A DNA stretch of 64,000 bases from JAWPMT01 sp965227935 (lineage in GTDB: Bacteria > Bacteroidota > Bacteroidia > Cytophagales > Cyclobacteriaceae). The stretch spans positions 76,273-140,272 of the forward strand of contig CBDDGS010000049.1 in assembly GCA_965227935.1 (NCBI GenBank), in the 5' to 3' direction. This document shows, one piece after another, positions 51,101-59,014 of the stretch (within the stretch, counting starts at the first letter, position 1; the number at the start of each line of letters is the position of its first letter). The notes under the pieces were generated by a model, which was not told the origin of the DNA, searched no databases, and saw only the letters and a list, made by a program, of their open reading frames with translations. Made by a program: the position numbers and the translations under genes.

Positions 51101-53187
51101 TACTTCTGGCGTACTACATTGCTGCGATCAACATTGAAGCAACCTACCACGGCATTCTGACGGGCAACCTGAGTGGCGAAAATGACGACCTGATCTTCGA
51201 GCCAGAGTATGAGCCATTCACTGGGATCTGTCTGACCGACACATTCCAGATGGGGGAAAAAGCTGACCTGGTTGATGAGCTTCTTGAGGAAAACAGTGCG
51301 CGGCGTAAGCGCCAACAGGAACTTGATATTCGCGTAATCATTGGTAATCCACCCTATTCATCAGGGCAAGAGTCAGCCAACGACAACAATGCCAATGTTC
51401 AGTATCCAAAACTGGATGAAAGAATTCGCAGCACCTATGCCGCGAGGTCATCTGCCACGAACAAGAATGCCCTCTATGACTCATATATACGGGCTATCCG
51501 ATGGTCATCTGATCGCATCAAAGATCGAGGCGTGATCGGATTTGTGACCAACGGTGGGTTCATCGAGGCCAACACGGCTGATGGGCTCCGTAAGTGTCTG
51601 GTTGAAGAGTTCAGTAACCTTTACATCTTCCATTTGCGAGGTAATGCACGAACCTCAGGCGAGCGACGTCGAAAAGAGAAAGACAACGTATTCGGACAAG
51701 GCACTCGTACGCCTATTGCCGTATCCATCCTGGTCAAAAACCCCCAATCTGCCGAGCACGGTAAGGTCTACTTCCATGATATTGGGGATTACCTGACCCG
51801 CGATCAGAAACTCGAAACGGTTTCTGAGCTCGGCAGTATTGCTGGAATTAGTCAGAAAGACGGTTGGCAAGCGATCCAGCCGGACGCGTTTGGAGACTGG
51901 TTGAACCAGCGTGACGCAAATTTTGATACCTATATAAGCATGGGCGAAAAAAAGGATAAGGCCGCGGATGTTGTCTTTGGAATGTACTCTATGGGTATCA
52001 AAACCAATAGAGATGCATGGGTCTACAACTTCTCAAGAGCGAAACTTGATGCTCAGGTCAAATCAATGGTGGCATTTTATGCCGAGGAGCTGCATAGGTA
52101 TGAGTCTTTTTGCGATAAACAGGAAGGAAATTCAACGCGCCGCGTTGAGGATTTCTTACGCTACGATGATACCAAAATAAATTGGTCCAGAGCCCTGCGT
52201 GAGGGTATTGGTAAGCGAAGAAATCTAGAGTACAAAAAGTCCGCGACAACCATCGGCATGTACCGTCCCTTTACGAAACAAAATCTGTATTTTGATCGGG
52301 GGCTTGTAAATGACGTTGCAAAAGTACCGCTTATGTTCCCTGACAGTGGGAAGAAAAACTTCGTGATTTCAATCACAGGCTTAGGAATCTCAAAAGACTT
52401 TTCATCTCTCATGGTCGATGCCGTACCTGACCTACAACTACAAGCCAACAGTCAGTGTTATCCGCTCTATCTCTATGATGAAAACAAGCAGCGAGACGAC
52501 CTTTTGGATCAATTTGGCGATAAAGGCTGTCAGCGCATAGATGCGATCACAGATAAATCTCTCAAACATTTTGAGGATGCATATCCTGATGCTCGCATTA
52601 GCAAGGAAGAAATCTTCTTTTATATTTATGGCCTTTTACATAGTGAGGATTACCGCGAACGCTACGCTGAAAACCTTAGCAAACAGCTCCCTCGAATTCC
52701 CCGTGCAAAGCGTTACGAGGACTTTTCAACTTTTTCGCAAGCTGGGCGAAACTTGGCAGCCCTACATGTGGACTATGAATCTGTAGACCTGTACACCCAA
52801 ATTAAGCTATCTGGGCCATTGGCCTTGAGGATAACGAAACAGGATATCAAGGGTGGCCAAGATGCCGATTTCTATGTAACCAAGATGAAGTTTGCTAAAA
52901 AAGGAGACAAATCCAGAGTCATCTACAACGGAAAGATCACTATCGAGAACATTCCGGAAGAGGCCTACGACTACGTCGTAAACGGAAAGCCGGCTCTGGA
53001 ATGGGTAATGGAGCGCCAGGCGGTCACTACCGATAAAAAGTCTGGCATCGTCAACGATGCAAACGACTGGGCGATCGAAACCATGGGGAATCCACGGTAT
53101 CCGCTTGAGCTTTTCCTGCGAGTGATTACGGTCAGCCTCAGAACCCAGGAGATCGTCAGGAATCTGCCTAAGCTGGACATCCTGTAA
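48181..53187 (+). CDS. Type ISP restriction-modification enzyme (single chain)
   Basis: A 1,668-residue protein joining all activities of a Type ISP system (LlaGI/LlaBIII type). The N-terminal Mrr-like nuclease is at about residues 70-100 (TGIDLVAITT and FHAIQCKNY). The helicase has Walker A MACGTGKT (about 203), CDEAHRTTG (about 337), YMTATPRIYGD and SVGRVMRLA. The adenine methyltransferase has LDPFTGTGTFITR (about 937) and IIGNPPYSSG (about 1,056). The C-terminal region is the target-recognition part. It looks intact. Such enzymes cut incoming phage DNA after translocation while methylating the host's own sites. ATG 48196 is an alternative start. Confidence 0.93.
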   Translation: MDQGMMMTALQRILSQFRDMTLTERDKGTSFENLMVQYFKTEPFYKEQYSEVLSYSDWVDRYGTNLGISTKKDTGIDLVAITTDGEFHAIQCKNYSPDHTIGKSDIDSFFTASGKTYFSHRIIVTTTDKWTGNAQDSLENQHPPVSRIDLHNLENSVIDWSQYHEDTKPVLKAQKQLREHQVDALNAAVNGLKTADRGKLIMACGTGKTFTSLKIAETMAGKGKRVLFLVPSLSLLGQTLTEWTQESAIPLKSFAVCSDSDVGKRPGKDDDRVIAGISDLQYPATTNAASLQKHMADHHSGDAMTVVFSTYHSIGVLNEAQTTGANPIPAFDLIVCDEAHRTTGATFDGEEESAFVRVHDNSYIQGNKRLYMTATPRIYGDDAKSTENVTLCSMDDKSLYGEELYVITFSEAVARKLLVDYKVIVLAVEETHVNRRLQSLLKDADNSLKVDDAAKIVGCWKALSKQGLVETMGQEPDPMKRAVAFCQVIEKEYKGKNHKVSSKLISEMFGAVVSQYQEAEIAALRDKDPDATLDQALTMTCEAEHVDGGMNASEKEAKLEWLKATTEDNTCRILSNVRCLSEGVDVPALDAVLFLTPRSSQVDVVQSVGRVMRLAPEKDLGYVILPVVIPAGVEPEEALNNNETYRVVWQVLNALRSHDDRFDAMINKLEFNGSMPSKMEVVAVADKVTPKATKKSTKERKASRARGGRSIGSNDPNPNQQQAELIFEVGDIERALYAKIVKKCGNRHHWEDWANDIAKIANTHIDRIRAILEDESHVEEIAAFNAFANELRDDLNNSIPDEEIIEMLAQHLITKPVFDALFEQYSFAKHNPMSQAMQQVLDKLHEHSLDKERSTLESFYESVKLRAEGINSAEGKQRIIVELYDKFFRNAFPRMTDRLGIVYTPIEVVDFILHSVEDILKTEFKTTMADKNVHILDPFTGTGTFITRLLQSGIIPPDRLPEKYKNEIHANELVLLAYYIAAINIEATYHGILTGNLSGENDDLIFEPEYEPFTGICLTDTFQMGEKADLVDELLEENSARRKRQQELDIRVIIGNPPYSSGQESANDNNANVQYPKLDERIRSTYAARSSATNKNALYDSYIRAIRWSSDRIKDRGVIGFVTNGGFIEANTADGLRKCLVEEFSNLYIFHLRGNARTSGERRRKEKDNVFGQGTRTPIAVSILVKNPQSAEHGKVYFHDIGDYLTRDQKLETVSELGSIAGISQKDGWQAIQPDAFGDWLNQRDANFDTYISMGEKKDKAADVVFGMYSMGIKTNRDAWVYNFSRAKLDAQVKSMVAFYAEELHRYESFCDKQEGNSTRRVEDFLRYDDTKINWSRALREGIGKRRNLEYKKSATTIGMYRPFTKQNLYFDRGLVNDVAKVPLMFPDSGKKNFVISITGLGISKDFSSLMVDAVPDLQLQANSQCYPLYLYDENKQRDDLLDQFGDKGCQRIDAITDKSLKHFEDAYPDARISKEEIFFYIYGLLHSEDYRERYAENLSKQLPRIPRAKRYEDFSTFSQAGRNLAALHVDYESVDLYTQIKLSGPLALRITKQDIKGGQDADFYVTKMKFAKKGDKSRVIYNGKITIENIPEEAYDYVVNGKPALEWVMERQAVTTDKKSGIVNDANDWAIETMGNPRYPLELFLRVITVSLRTQEIVRNLPKLDIL

Positions 53188-53295
53188 ATTCACGTGACGT
53201 TGGGTGTCTACTGTGAGGTGGACACCATCGCCATGGCCAAGGCAGCCCCAGATCAAGTCTGGAACACCGAATGCTCAATATGAAGTCATCGCTAT

Positions 53296-53496
53296 CTAAA
53301 GTTTCGTGCTTATCGACAGCATTCTAAGGACGCCCACGGCATAAAGGCCCATAGCCCATGGCTGCCAATCATTACGAAGCGACTCCGGAATATCAACCGC
53401 AAACAAAATGCCGATCGGCGTCAAAATGGCCGCCAAGCAAAACACTATTATGGTTCGAGAAAAAGCAGTTGGTCTCGTTTGAGGCTCTTTATCCAT
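53296..53496 (-). CDS. small two-helix membrane protein
   Basis: A 66-residue minus-strand frame: MDKEPQTRPTAFSRTIIVFC, a helix ending LAAILTPIGILFAV, then WQPWAMGLYAVGVLRML. GGTGGG precedes ATG 53496. Function unknown. It is convergent with the Type ISP gene. Confidence 0.5.
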   Translation of the reverse strand: MDKEPQTRPTAFSRTIIVFCLAAILTPIGILFAVDIPESLRNDWQPWAMGLYAVGVLRMLSISTKL

Positions 53497-53660
53497 GCTA
53501 CCCACCGTTACTTGATATGAGGTGGGCAACTGTAGGTAGGGGAGGGTCGAAGAAAGGTTGAGTCCTCACCACTACTATCAGTCGCCCACGCAATAATCGT
53601 GTTGCGATTGATAGCTTGGTCTTCGGACTCAGGGGCATGAATCGTTTGATTCGTCTTGCG

Positions 53661-53699
53661 TGGCGACTTCCCGGTCTAAACCAGTGTCGTTATGCCACA
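53661..53699 (+). repeat. IS21-like end repeat, copy A
   Basis: TGGCGACTTCCC, a short variable part, then CCAGTGTCGTTATGCCACA. Copy B follows at 53,844. IS21-type elements carry such repeated ends with a TATGCCAC-like block; no transposase gene remains here. The surrounding 53,530-54,040 holds no convincing gene. Confidence 0.45.
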
Positions 53700-53843
53700 C
53701 TTGTTCCCCAACACCGCTGCGCGTCAGTCCCGGATTCTAACCGGATTCCCGCACCACCTATTCTAGGTGATATCAGCTATCTTCAGCGGTTGAGAGCACC
53801 AACCTATCTTTCACCAACCACGATTAGTGGTGTTAAACGATAG

Positions 53844-53885
53844 TGGCGACTTCCCAACCAGAATGATCAGTGTCAATATGCCACA
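53844..53885 (+). repeat. IS21-like end repeat, copy B
   Basis: TGGCGACTTCCC then TCAGTGTCAATATGCCACA, in direct orientation to copy A and 183 bases away. Together they look like the terminal-repeat region of a lost insertion sequence. Confidence 0.45.
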
Positions 53886-54040
53886 AATCACCATATATGG
53901 TACTGCTTTTGGATTTTTTGTCAATATGCGGGTTTTAGGTTCCCTGCTGGCGCCTTATTTCACGTCAAAAACACTGCGCATAATCTCAGATTATGGAAAA
54001 TCGAAGCTGCCAAGGCTTCAACGGCTGGACCCGATTACTC

Positions 54041-54274
54041 TCAAATCTCTGTCGACCCCACCCATGCATCTCCGAGATAAGCATCCAGCTCAGGCAAAGT
54101 GAGATGTGCTGCCACAGATTCCAGCATCCGTTGTGACCAACCGGATTCAGGCGCCGGCATTTCAAAAACAAGATTCCGGTCTGCGTCCAGGACAGACAGA
54201 GTATGGTGGGCAACAGGAGTGAGAATGTCGGGCTCATAGGGGGCCTCTCGCCCGACAATAAAGCAAATTGCCAT
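54041..54274 (-). CDS. small protein of unknown function, coupled to the thiol-disulfide gene
   Basis: A 77-residue protein: MAICFIVGREAPYEPDILTP, then HTLSVLDADRNLVFEMP and TLPELDAYLGDAWVG. Its ATG lies one base after the stop of the DsbA/DsbC-like gene, implying coupled translation. No family recognised. Confidence 0.6.
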   Translation of the reverse strand: MAICFIVGREAPYEPDILTPVAHHTLSVLDADRNLVFEMPAPESGWSQRMLESVAAHLTLPELDAYLGDAWVGSTEI

Positions 54275-54275
54275 A

Positions 54276-55052
54276 TCAGCTCCCGAGAATCTGCTGAAGG
54301 GCCTGGGTCAGCTGCTCTGGCGTTTTATAGCCTTTGATGAGGTAATCACGACCGTTTTTGTGATCAAGAATCCTCAGAGCCGGTGTTCCGGTAATACCCA
54401 GCTTGGATCCCTCACGATAATCCCCGGAGATTCGGTCTTCGTGGGCATCAGAGTCCAGGCAGAGCTCTATCGCTTTGCCACTCAAGCCCATCGATCTGGC
54501 AAACGTCGGCAGATCACCCACCCCCTGACCATTGCTTCGAGTCTTCTCAAAAAATTGGTCAAGGGCAGCCCAGGCAACCTGGTTGCCATAGGACTCTCGC
54601 ACACACTCGACGGCTTTGGCTTGCATGGCGGCCGCCGGGTTATGACCGCTTAAAGGGAAATGCTTGAATTCCCAATTTACGACGCCGCTGGAGTTATCAA
54701 CGACCGATTTCAATCCACCATGCATTTTGCGGCAAAACGGACACTCAATGTCGCTAAATTCCTGCATGGTGAGCCGAGCGTTCAGGTTGCCGTATACGAG
54801 CCGGTCATCCGGTGTTCGAGGGGAGGCCAATTCATATTCTCCGATGAGAGTTTGAAAGGCGTTCTTTGCCAGCCTTTGTTCGGCTAGATCCAACCTCTGA
54901 TCCACTATGGACACGACGTCATTGCTTGTAAGCGTCTGCGTGACCTGTGATTGCCCTTGTTTGAGTGCTTTTATCTCTGAAAACTGGTGGGCGTGGCTCA
55001 GCGAGAGAAGGCCAAGAGCCGCGAAGATGGCTACTTGCGAGAGTTTGGGCAT
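54276..55052 (-). CDS. periplasmic thiol:disulfide interchange protein (DsbA/DsbC-like)
   Basis: A 258-residue exported thioredoxin-fold protein. It has a signal peptide (KLSQVAIFAALGLLSLSHAH), a coiled-coil-like dimerisation region (VSIVDQRLDLAEQRLAKNAF), and the redox motif DIECPFCRKMHGG. The cis-Pro region is GITGTPALRILD. Conjugative elements often encode such proteins to fold periplasmic parts of the transfer machinery. The frame extends to 55115, but the signal peptide argues for ATG 55052. Confidence 0.83.
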   Translation of the reverse strand: MPKLSQVAIFAALGLLSLSHAHQFSEIKALKQGQSQVTQTLTSNDVVSIVDQRLDLAEQRLAKNAFQTLIGEYELASPRTPDDRLVYGNLNARLTMQEFSDIECPFCRKMHGGLKSVVDNSSGVVNWEFKHFPLSGHNPAAAMQAKAVECVRESYGNQVAWAALDQFFEKTRSNGQGVGDLPTFARSMGLSGKAIELCLDSDAHEDRISGDYREGSKLGITGTPALRILDHKNGRDYLIKGYKTPEQLTQALQQILGS

Positions 55053-55241
55053 AACAAAAGGTCCGGAATAAATTTTCACTATCCTATCGGCTCCGGACCG
55101 ATTAATAAGGTTCAAACGGTCAGGTAGGCATGACCTTTTGTTCTCTGCCAGGCATTGTTCCTACCAATAGAATTCCAGCACTTACTTCTAAACAGAAATG
55201 GCCGGTGATTTGACTGGCCCACTAAGAGGCAGACCCTGACT

Positions 55242-55547
55242 TTGAAGACCCAAAGTAGTGGAACCGTGATCGCACAGGTCGCCGATCAAATTGGCGGCGA
55301 GGCGGCAACTAGTTACCTGCCCGCCGGGTACACAGGTCACTGTGCCGTTGTTGCGGAATCTAACTCGGATGTGATTGCCATTCTATCTTCAGGAATCGAG
55401 GCATTCAGAGTCGCGGCCTACGCAATCACTCCCCACGGTGGCTATGGATCGGTGAGCATCCACCCAACTCAGTTGGATGAAACGCATGGGTCACTCTTAG
55501 AATGGATTGATGTCGGCTCAAAGATCAGCAGTTCCGTTGAAGATTGA
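55242..55547 (+). CDS. small protein of unknown function
   Basis: A 101-residue soluble protein starting at TTG 55242: KTQSSGTVIAQVADQIGGEA, then GGYGSVSIHPTQLDE and LLEWIDVGSKISSSVED. No family recognised. GAGGCAG lies upstream. It opens a string of five overlapping genes and is divergent from the thiol-disulfide gene. Confidence 0.55.
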   Translation: MKTQSSGTVIAQVADQIGGEAATSYLPAGYTGHCAVVAESNSDVIAILSSGIEAFRVAAYAITPHGGYGSVSIHPTQLDETHGSLLEWIDVGSKISSSVED

Positions 55548-55833
55548 ATTGCTGTTTCTGACTTTTGCCACCTACGTCGTTCTCAAGCTCGTCAGCGTGA
55601 GAGTCCTTCGTGGCTATTTGAAGTCAGCTGAAGTCGTTTCAGCGGTCATTGGCGCCCTCATCACCGCGTACACAACCATCGCATTCCTTCTGGCTAGCAA
55701 CCTGTGGCCACTTCCGCTTCTGTTGCCGGCTCCTTGGATGTTGCTTTTTTTCGTCTTGCTACTGATCCTGAATGCCCTGGTTAACGCAACATCATTCGGT
55801 AATCGACATCGTTGGTCGCAATTAAAGCCATGA
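55510..55833 (+). CDS. membrane protein of unknown function
   Basis: A protein of about 107 residues with three hydrophobic segments (IELLFLTFATYVVLKLVSVR, AVIGALITAYTTIAFLLASN, WMLLFFVLLLILNALV). It overlaps the preceding gene by about 38 bases if ATG 55510 is used; a later TTG would reduce that. Its stop overlaps the next ATG. Confidence 0.55.
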   Translation: MSAQRSAVPLKIELLFLTFATYVVLKLVSVRVLRGYLKSAEVVSAVIGALITAYTTIAFLLASNLWPLPLLLPAPWMLLFFVLLLILNALVNATSFGNRHRWSQLKP

Positions 55834-56507
55834 AGAAAACTGTGCTGAAAGTTCTGGGGTGGGCTGAGTTTCGGGCTCGAATGAAACATCGCTTTAATCC
55901 TGAGCCCGTTGATACAAGTCAGTATGCGGACCAGCTTGCCAGCAAAGTCTCATGGTCTCCGATGGTCACGCAAAGCGTGCTGTTACGCCGAAGACTAGTT
56001 TCCCTCGGGCCTCTTGCTTTGTCATTTGCGTTGCCATCGTCGCTGAAGATCCTGATGGCTGTAATGCCTGTTTTGATTACCCTTCCGATGATTCCGGTCG
56101 TCGACACTTGGCACAAGTTTCAGTTTATCGCACCGTTCATCCTGATTCCTGGGTACCTCACAATTGGCTACGTCTTCTATCGCTCGGCGGGTCGGCCCGT
56201 GTTTGATCGCAAATCAGGGACCTTTTGGAAAGGCTCAAGCGAATCTCGGCACACGGGGGTAGTTGAGCTGGCCGACATTCATGCACTCCAGCTGATCTCT
56301 TACTTTTACTCGGACGGCGATCCGAAATCAGCCGGCGTTGTGTACCAGCTGAACGCTGTTTTGAGCGACAAATCAAGGCGCGAAGTATTCACCCAGCGCC
56401 GACCGTTGACCTCCGCTGGCAGAAGGGCGCTTATCGGAGATTGTGAACGCCTGGCTCGATGGCTTGGAGTTCGTCTCTGGGACTCGATACATGAATTTGA
56501 TCGATAA
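55830..56507 (+). CDS. membrane protein of unknown function
   Basis: A 225-residue protein: MKKTVLKVLGWAEFRARMKH, two hydrophobic hairpins (LPSSLKILMAVMPVLITLPM and FIAPFILIPGYLTIGYVFY), and a soluble C-terminal half (VELADIHALQLISYFYSDGD) that recalls a PH-like fold. ATG 55830 overlaps the preceding stop (ATGA), which decides the start. Function unknown. Confidence 0.6.
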   Translation: MKKTVLKVLGWAEFRARMKHRFNPEPVDTSQYADQLASKVSWSPMVTQSVLLRRRLVSLGPLALSFALPSSLKILMAVMPVLITLPMIPVVDTWHKFQFIAPFILIPGYLTIGYVFYRSAGRPVFDRKSGTFWKGSSESRHTGVVELADIHALQLISYFYSDGDPKSAGVVYQLNAVLSDKSRREVFTQRRPLTSAGRRALIGDCERLARWLGVRLWDSIHEFDR

Positions 56508-56556
56508 GCTACAGACGATTAAGGTTTGAGCATTCGAATAAACAAGGAACTCTTCA

Positions 56557-56874
56557 ATGGAGCAACGTAAGGCGCGCGTGATCATTCCGGATCACTTATC
56601 TTTCGCAGATCTCGGTCTGAGACGCCTTGAGACAGGCAAAATTGAATTCGACTGGGACGTAATCAAGCAAATCTGTGAGCGCAGTGAGGGGATTCCTTTA
56701 GATCACCTCGAAGAAGGCCCTGATGATAATGTGGTCGGTTTGATTCTTGGCTGGTATATGGTGATTCGAGAGAATGGTGGGGAGAGCGATCCTGTAGCCG
56801 AACAACTCGTTGCTGAACTTATGGAAAAAGAGGCTGAGGGCGACTCCACTGATGATGAATCTGGACGTGCTTGA
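56557..56874 (+). CDS. acidic small protein of unknown function
   Basis: A 105-residue acidic protein beginning MEQRKARVIIPDHLSFADLG. The rest is helical with a very acidic C-terminus (LMEKEAEGDSTDDESGRA). It resembles an inhibitor or immunity protein in charge and size and lies next to a nuclease gene; this is only a hint. AAGGAAC precedes the ATG. Confidence 0.55.
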   Translation: MEQRKARVIIPDHLSFADLGLRRLETGKIEFDWDVIKQICERSEGIPLDHLEEGPDDNVVGLILGWYMVIRENGGESDPVAEQLVAELMEKEAEGDSTDDESGRA

Positions 56875-56927
56875 GCGGCCCAGCACCTCAAATTGAGCCA
56901 TTCCGCATCTCTAAGGAATCAAAAAAC

Positions 56928-57530
56928 TTGATCAATGCAGTATTGAAGATCGTATTTCTTGCCCTTCTGACCGCCGCCAACCCAGCTTTCGCTTCAGTCG
57001 TTAAAATGTCAAATAGCGGTATCTGCCATCCACCACAAAGCAGCTGGTATGACCGAACCAAAACCTTTCAGCCATTTGATTCTGTTGAAGCGTGCCTTGC
57101 CTCTGGCGGTCGCCTGCCGAAGGGGATGGCTCGTCCTTCTGTAAGTGATCGGAGAGTTATCAAGTCGTCTGGTTCCGTGAGCTACTCCAGGTCAGCCTTT
57201 GGCCACGGATGGGATGATTCAGATGGTGATTGCCAGGACAGTAGGGCAGAAGCGCTTATTCAGATGTCATCAACACCGGTCAGATTTGCTACAGATCGAC
57301 GCTGCCGGGTCGTGACCGGCAGATGGATAAGCCCTTTCTCGGGAAATGTCATTCAGAATGCGTCTGAAGCGGACATCGATCATGTTGTCCCATTGAAATG
57401 GGCCTGGGATCGGGGAGCCAATCATTGGAGTGATGCAAATCGAGAACGGTTTGCCAATGACCCTGTAAATCTTCTGCCGGTCGAGGCATCGCTGAATCGC
57501 AGTATTAGTGGAATAGAAAAAATATCCTAA
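56928..57530 (+). pseudogene. exported HNH endonuclease (DUF1524), truncated at C-terminus
   Basis: About 200 residues with a signal peptide (AVLKIVFLALLTAANPAFA). The DUF1524 core is present: SEADIDHVVPLKWAWDRGAN, with the DHV catalytic pair, and RFANDPVNLLPVEASLNRS. Family members continue with a conserved Lys-Gly/Asp-rich segment and about 50 more residues. Here the match stops after LNRS at about 57,501 and a foreign tail (ISGIEKIS) leads to a stop. The gamma-mobile-trio island begins at this point. TTG 56928 has AAGGA upstream and gives a proper signal peptide; a TTG at 56871 overlaps the preceding stop. Confidence 0.72.
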
Positions 57531-57538
57531 AAAGCATC

Positions 57539-57572
57539 AAAAACCTATGCCAGAAATCGAAATCTGGTTTTT
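57539..57572. repeat. imperfect inverted repeat near the island end
   Basis: AAAAACC (57539-57545) with GGTTTTT (57566-57572) and CCAGA (57550-57554) with TCTGG (57563-57567). It lies 40 bases inside the presumed left end and could be a recombinase-binding site or a terminator. Confidence 0.4.
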
Positions 57573-57634
57573 CTTGAGCATACATGCATATATAGTGGAA
57601 TTACGAACATACTATTTTACCAATTGGAAATTGC

Positions 57635-59014
57635 GTGCTGAACAGCGTCTGCATAGAGGCAAATATCAAAGTAGACAACACGGGGACGAAGATAAGTCTT
57701 CCGGTGATCGTCACCCAAGATGGTTTGCTGAAAAGTTATTTGGATTATTTGATCGTTCATCGATACAAATCTCGGAGCTGGAAAGACAGGAGCGCGTTTG
57801 CGGTTCGACTCCTCATCGATTACACGAATCAGAATAAAGACTGCTTTGAAACTCCTCACCAACTGTTTCAGGAGTTTTCAAACAGCCTCTACACCGGAAC
57901 GATTGGCGAGGACGGTAGCGATCCGAGTTGGCTGCGGTGGAAACCACGCGAGGATAAGGACGCGAACTTTCTAATCAGCCTGATAACACAATACACAGAC
58001 TGGCTCTCTGAGCAGTATGAAGAGAAAAAGCTTCAGATAAACCCAACGGTGAAACCGACTCGTTACGAGGAGTGGATGGGCCTCGCAGCCTTCTACCAAA
58101 AGAAACGGCGGGCTTTTCTTTCCCACCTTTGGGCTAACAAACCAGCCCCTGCTTATTTCCGGAAGGTTATGCCCAGGACGGTGTCGCGTTCTAACGGCAA
58201 TGAGGGTAAGAAAAGCTTTCCTCCTGGACGAATTGACGACCTCTTGTGGAATGGCCTTACGCGATATGGCTTTGAAACGAGCGACGTAGTTTATGAGCGC
58301 CTGGACCTGAAGAATGTGCTCATTACCATGCTGATGCATTACGGCGGACTCAGGCTCAGCGAGTGCTTTCACCTTTGGGTAGAAGATGTCGTGCCGTGGG
58401 AGGACGGAACCGCACTGGTCAAAATTTTTCATCCCGATAAAGGGCGGCCCCGTCCAAACGGCCCCAGCAGGCGCGAAGAGTTGCTCAACAAGTATGGGAT
58501 GCAACCGCGATTTGAATATTCGAAATCCCATACGCTGCATGCAGGTTGGAAAGCGCCCAAAGAGGACAATGAAAGTCGCCACTTTCTTCAGGTTTGGTGG
58601 TTTCCAAGAAGTGCTGGTGAAACCTTTAACGACCTTTGGCGGCTTTACCTGACCTACCAGCGATACCCCGATGGCGGTAAACATCCGTTTGCATTCACGA
58701 CGCAATCAGGCGCTCCGCACTCAATCAAAGGCTATAACCAATCGCTTAAAAGAGCCGTTGAGAGAATTGGTTTACCGTTTTCAAAAGAAGCGGGAACGAC
58801 AGCACACGCCCACCGACACTCGTATGGGCAAGCTCTGGCTGATGCAAACGCTGATTCTCTGATCATTAAAAACGCCCTACACCATAAATCGATAGAAAGT
58901 CAGCAGGTCTACACCGAACTCACTGATAAGCAGATGCGTGCGCATTTGAGCAGATTGTCGCCCGAGCACGGCTTAATTTCTCCAATCAAGAAAGGACTCA
59001 CTCATGGCAACTAA
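57635..59014 (+). CDS. gmtY: gamma-mobile-trio tyrosine recombinase GmtY
   Basis: A 459-residue tyrosine recombinase. Catalytic residues are visible: Arg in GGLRLSECFHLW (about 239), the His-x-x-Arg set in TAHAHRHSYGQALADAN (about 391-394) and Tyr in SQQVYTELTDKQM (about 426). The N-terminal part (KSRSWKDRSAFAVRLLIDY) is a SAM-like DNA-binding domain. Position as first gene before a repeat-bearing integrase and a GmtX-like gene fits GmtY. It overlaps gmtZ by 11 bases. A general XerC/D-like integrase is the alternative, but the operon argues for GMT. Confidence 0.82.
   Translation: MLNSVCIEANIKVDNTGTKISLPVIVTQDGLLKSYLDYLIVHRYKSRSWKDRSAFAVRLLIDYTNQNKDCFETPHQLFQEFSNSLYTGTIGEDGSDPSWLRWKPREDKDANFLISLITQYTDWLSEQYEEKKLQINPTVKPTRYEEWMGLAAFYQKKRRAFLSHLWANKPAPAYFRKVMPRTVSRSNGNEGKKSFPPGRIDDLLWNGLTRYGFETSDVVYERLDLKNVLITMLMHYGGLRLSECFHLWVEDVVPWEDGTALVKIFHPDKGRPRPNGPSRREELLNKYGMQPRFEYSKSHTLHAGWKAPKEDNESRHFLQVWWFPRSAGETFNDLWRLYLTYQRYPDGGKHPFAFTTQSGAPHSIKGYNQSLKRAVERIGLPFSKEAGTTAHAHRHSYGQALADANADSLIIKNALHHKSIESQQVYTELTDKQMRAHLSRLSPEHGLISPIKKGLTHGN

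Noticed and set aside
53827..54102. A 91-codon plus-strand frame
   Set aside because: It overlaps the minus-strand gene coupled to the thiol-disulfide gene and runs through the IS-like repeat; composition is not protein-like.
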